This document shows positions 32,420 to 34,727 of a stretch of DNA of 34,727 nucleotides, piece after piece (position 1 is the first letter of the stretch; the number at the start of each line of letters is the position of its first letter). The notes beneath the pieces are model-generated. The model saw only the letters and a list, made by a program, of their open reading frames with translations. It was not told the origin of the DNA and searched no databases. The translations under genes and the position numbers were made by a program. The stretch lies in NCBI GenBank assembly GCA_902578545.1, contig CACHDI010000014.1, positions 1 to 34,727 on the forward strand, written 5' to 3'. Source of the DNA: an uncultured Alphaproteobacteria bacterium. Lineage in GTDB: Bacteria; Pseudomonadota; Alphaproteobacteria; Rhodobacterales; Rhodobacteraceae.

Positions 32420-33886
32420 ATGTCATCGATTGTATTTCAATCTGCAAAATTGCAAGCTAAAGCAATTCGTAAAAGGGAGTTAAAACCCTCTGATTTAATT
32501 GAAGCGCACTTTGATCAAATTGATAAATTTAACCCAGAAATTAATGCTGTGATTTGGCAAGATCGTGAAACAGCTAAAGAGCTTGCTTTCCAAATGGATA
32601 AAGAAGTGGAAAGGGGAGAATTTAGAGGTCCCTTACATGGGATACCAATGACTGTAAAAGAGTCATTTAACATTTCAGGAGCACCTACTACTTGGGGAGA
32701 TCCTGAAAATAAAAATAATATAGCTGAAACAGATAGTGACGCAGTTCATAAACTTCGAAATGCTGGTGCAATCGTTTTTGGTAAAACAAACGTACCACTT
32801 AATCTTGTTGAATGGCAAACCTTTAATGAAATTTATGGAACAACTAATAACCCCTGGGATGTAACTAGAACTCCAGGGGGATCCTCTGGAGGATCAGCAG
32901 CGGCACTTTCAACTGGGATGACTGCTTTAGAAGTTGGTAGTGATGCAGGATCGTCGATAAGAAATCCAGCCCACTATTGTGGAGTTTTTGGAATGAAACC
33001 TACATTTAAAGTTGTGTCATCCAAGGGACAAAGTATCTATGAATCAAACTCAGAGTCAGATATTTCAGTTGTTGGACCTTTAGCTCGTACAGCTGAAGAT
33101 TTAAAACTCGCCTTTGAAACTATTGAGGGGTTGCGCAGTATAGAAACATCTGCTTTTAAAACTAATCTACCTAAAGACAACCGAATGCGATTAAACCAAT
33201 TTCGTATTGGTTTAAAACTTGATGATAAAGAAAGCCCCGTTGAGCACGATTATCTTATAAAGTTACAGGAATTTGTACAAAATCTTGAGAAGGTTGGAGC
33301 TAAGATTATTAGAAATAAAACGCCAAAGTTAGATACAGAAAGACATTTCATGAATTATCTAAGTTTGGTAGGAGCATCTGATTCTGAGCATTTCACTCAA
33401 AGTGAAATTAATAATCTTATTAGTGGCGTAAATGCATTAAATAATGAGCACGTATCTAGAATTTGTGGTACTAGGTTTAGGGGGTTATCAATTTCTCATC
33501 GTGACTGGCTTAAACTGAATTTAATAAGAAATAAAAATCGATTAATATTTGATGAGTTTTTTGAAGATATTGATATCCTACTCACTCCTGCTACAGGGTC
33601 TCCTGCATTTAAGCATGACCAAAATGGTCCACGATATAGTAGATTTTTGACTATTAATGGAAAAGAGTATCCGGAAATGGCCCAGCTTTTTTGGTCAGGG
33701 TATTCTGGTGTAGTAGGTTTACCAAGCGTAGTTGGTCCAATCGGACAGATTAAGGGGCTTCTTCCTGTCGGTTATCAAGCAATAGCAGGCCACGGTCGTG
33801 ATTTCACAGCACTGGCCTTTGCTGGGGCTGTAGAAAGAGAGTTAGGTGGTTTCACTATTCCATCTCTTTGCCACAAAAAATCATGA
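32420..33886 (+). CDS. Amidase (amidase signature family)
   Basis: Hydrolyses a C-N amide bond with a Ser-cisSer-Lys triad. Visible residues are K80 (MTVKESF), S155 (TPGGSSGGSA) and the nucleophile S179 (GSDAGSSIRNPAHYCG, with a Ser in place of the usual Gly before it). The 488-residue length is normal, and no GatB/GatC neighbours are present, so it is more likely a catabolic amidase than GatA. No signal peptide. It converges on the malyl-CoA lyase gene. The substrate is unknown. Confidence 0.9.
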   Translation: MSSIVFQSAKLQAKAIRKRELKPSDLIEAHFDQIDKFNPEINAVIWQDRETAKELAFQMDKEVERGEFRGPLHGIPMTVKESFNISGAPTTWGDPENKNNIAETDSDAVHKLRNAGAIVFGKTNVPLNLVEWQTFNEIYGTTNNPWDVTRTPGGSSGGSAAALSTGMTALEVGSDAGSSIRNPAHYCGVFGMKPTFKVVSSKGQSIYESNSESDISVVGPLARTAEDLKLAFETIEGLRSIETSAFKTNLPKDNRMRLNQFRIGLKLDDKESPVEHDYLIKLQEFVQNLEKVGAKIIRNKTPKLDTERHFMNYLSLVGASDSEHFTQSEINNLISGVNALNNEHVSRICGTRFRGLSISHRDWLKLNLIRNKNRLIFDEFFEDIDILLTPATGSPAFKHDQNGPRYSRFLTINGKEYPEMAQLFWSGYSGVVGLPSVVGPIGQIKGLLPVGYQAIAGHGRDFTALAFAGAVERELGGFTIPSLCHKKS

Positions 33887-34044
33887 CTTGAAAGATTTTG
33901 TTCATTAACTTCATTGATGGAAGGAATATGAATTTCGATAAATAGCTTTATGTATAATTACTAATAGTCTTGGCTCATTAACGATAAAAAATTTTTTCCT
34001 TGTAATTTTTTCATATCATGAAGAAGTAATAGTGGGTAGAGTTA

Positions 34045-34727
34045 CTATCCAGCTATTTGTTTTGCTTTTTCAACTAGTACCTCAGCCTGTTTAATAGATG
34101 CATAATCTATAAGACGCCCATCTAAAGATACTGCTCCTTTGCCGCTTGCTTCAGCATCTGCCATAGCCTCTAAAATTCGATTTGCCTTTAAGATTTCAGA
34201 TTCAGACGGACTCATAACCTCATTAGCTAATGTAATTTGACTTGGGTGAATTGCCCATTTCCCTTCACATCCTAAAACAGCTGCCCTTTTTGCAGCAGCT
34301 TTAAACCCATCAGGATCTTTGAAGTCACCGAAAGGTCCGTCTATTGGTCTTAAGCCATTTGCACGTGCTGCTACAACCATACGCGCAATTGCGTAATGCC
34401 ACATGTCACCCCAGTGGATTTGACGTTCTTCACCTTCTAATTTATCTGTTAATACTGAATAATCTGGATGAACACCGCCTATGCTAGTGGTACGGGCTCG
34501 GGTAGATGCAGCATAATCTGCTACTCCAAAATGAAGGCTTTCATTTCGCTTGGAAGCGGCGGCTATCTCAGAAACGTTTTGCATGCCCAATGCTGTTTCT
34601 ATTATATGTTCGAAACCAATACGTTTTTTATAACCCATTGCGTCTTCAACCTGTGTTACCAACATATCTACGGCGTACACATCAGCAGCTGTACCTACCT
34701 TGGGGATCATTATTAAATCTAACCTCT
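34045..34727 (-). CDS. mcl1: L-malyl-CoA/beta-methylmalyl-CoA lyase (HpcH/CitE family; 5' end outside window)
   Basis: Class II aldolase cleaving malyl-CoA to acetyl-CoA and glyoxylate, or methylmalyl-CoA to propionyl-CoA and glyoxylate. The frame is open through the right edge (RLDLIMIPKVGTAADVYAVD), so the ATG at 34710 is internal and roughly a third of the protein is missing. It resembles Rhodobacter Mcl1 closely: IMIPKVG, FEHIIETALGMQNV, DYAAS, GPFGDF, KWAIHPSQITLANEV and RLIDYASIKQAEV. Base composition appears somewhat richer in G+C than neighbours (one 60-base sample is about 38%), as is common in conserved core genes. Together with the carboxyltransferase it hints at C3/C4 acyl-CoA metabolism. 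Confidence 0.9.
   Translation of the reverse strand, partial: RLDLIMIPKVGTAADVYAVDMLVTQVEDAMGYKKRIGFEHIIETALGMQNVSEIAAASKRNESLHFGVADYAASTRARTTSIGGVHPDYSVLTDKLEGEERQIHWGDMWHYAIARMVVAARANGLRPIDGPFGDFKDPDGFKAAAKRAAVLGCEGKWAIHPSQITLANEVMSPSESEILKANRILEAMADAEASGKGAVSLDGRLIDYASIKQAEVLVEKAKQIAG

Overview
The window is 34.7 kb of AT-rich DNA, densely packed with genes. No gap between genes exceeds about 175 bases. It looks like a free-living marine alphaproteobacterium. Pointers are the TRAP and tripartite tricarboxylate (TTT) transporters, a DUF1826/DUF6525 pair, a Rhodobacter-like malyl-CoA lyase, frequent TTG/GTG starts and short spacers. A streamlined SAR116- or AEGEAN-169-like lineage would fit, but I cannot place it from this sequence alone. 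I saw no tRNA, rRNA, CRISPR array, transposase or phage gene, and no recognisable transcription factor gene.

Layout. (1) 1-1902: 3' part of a zinc-binding ZnuA with a His/Asp-rich loop, a terminator, then overlapping DUF1826 and DUF6525 genes. (2) 1924-7420: an MFS transporter and a Gfo/Idh/MocA oxidoreductase on the minus strand, divergent from a complete TRAP transporter (dctQ-dctM-dctP). (3) 7421-9229: a small Sel1-repeat lipoprotein-like or periplasmic protein, head to head with a di-haem cytochrome c peroxidase. (4) 9320-22748: a carbohydrate region. It holds a LacD-type aldolase, an L-fucose/L-arabinose-isomerase-family protein, a D-2-hydroxyacid dehydrogenase, a threonine-synthase-like PLP enzyme, a GH2 glycosidase, a CUT1 sugar ABC transporter, a GH4 alpha-galactosidase strongly resembling MelA, and a glycerophosphodiester phosphodiesterase. 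(5) 22828-30546: an acyl-CoA ligase divergent from a carboxyltransferase plus a 73-residue biotin carrier, then a TTT transporter (tctC-tctB-tctA) and a convergent second D-2-hydroxyacid dehydrogenase. (6) 30718-34727: a DUF924 protein, a YfcG-like glutathione transferase, an amidase and the 5'-truncated malyl-CoA lyase.

How the genes may work together. The carbohydrate region reads as uptake of a glycoside, hydrolysis by intracellular alpha- and beta-galactosidase-type enzymes, isomerisation to a ketose and aldol cleavage. With the glycerophosphodiesterase, the best guess is catabolism of galactosyl-glycerol compounds, for example galactolipid head groups or floridoside. A sulfoquinovose-like route is the main alternative. 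No sugar kinase is present, so the route is incomplete here. The second cluster reads as import of a carboxylate by TTT, CoA activation, and biotin-dependent carboxylation or decarboxylation. The biotin carboxylase subunit is absent. Several start codons were moved from the longest open frame on the basis of ribosome binding sites and signal peptides.
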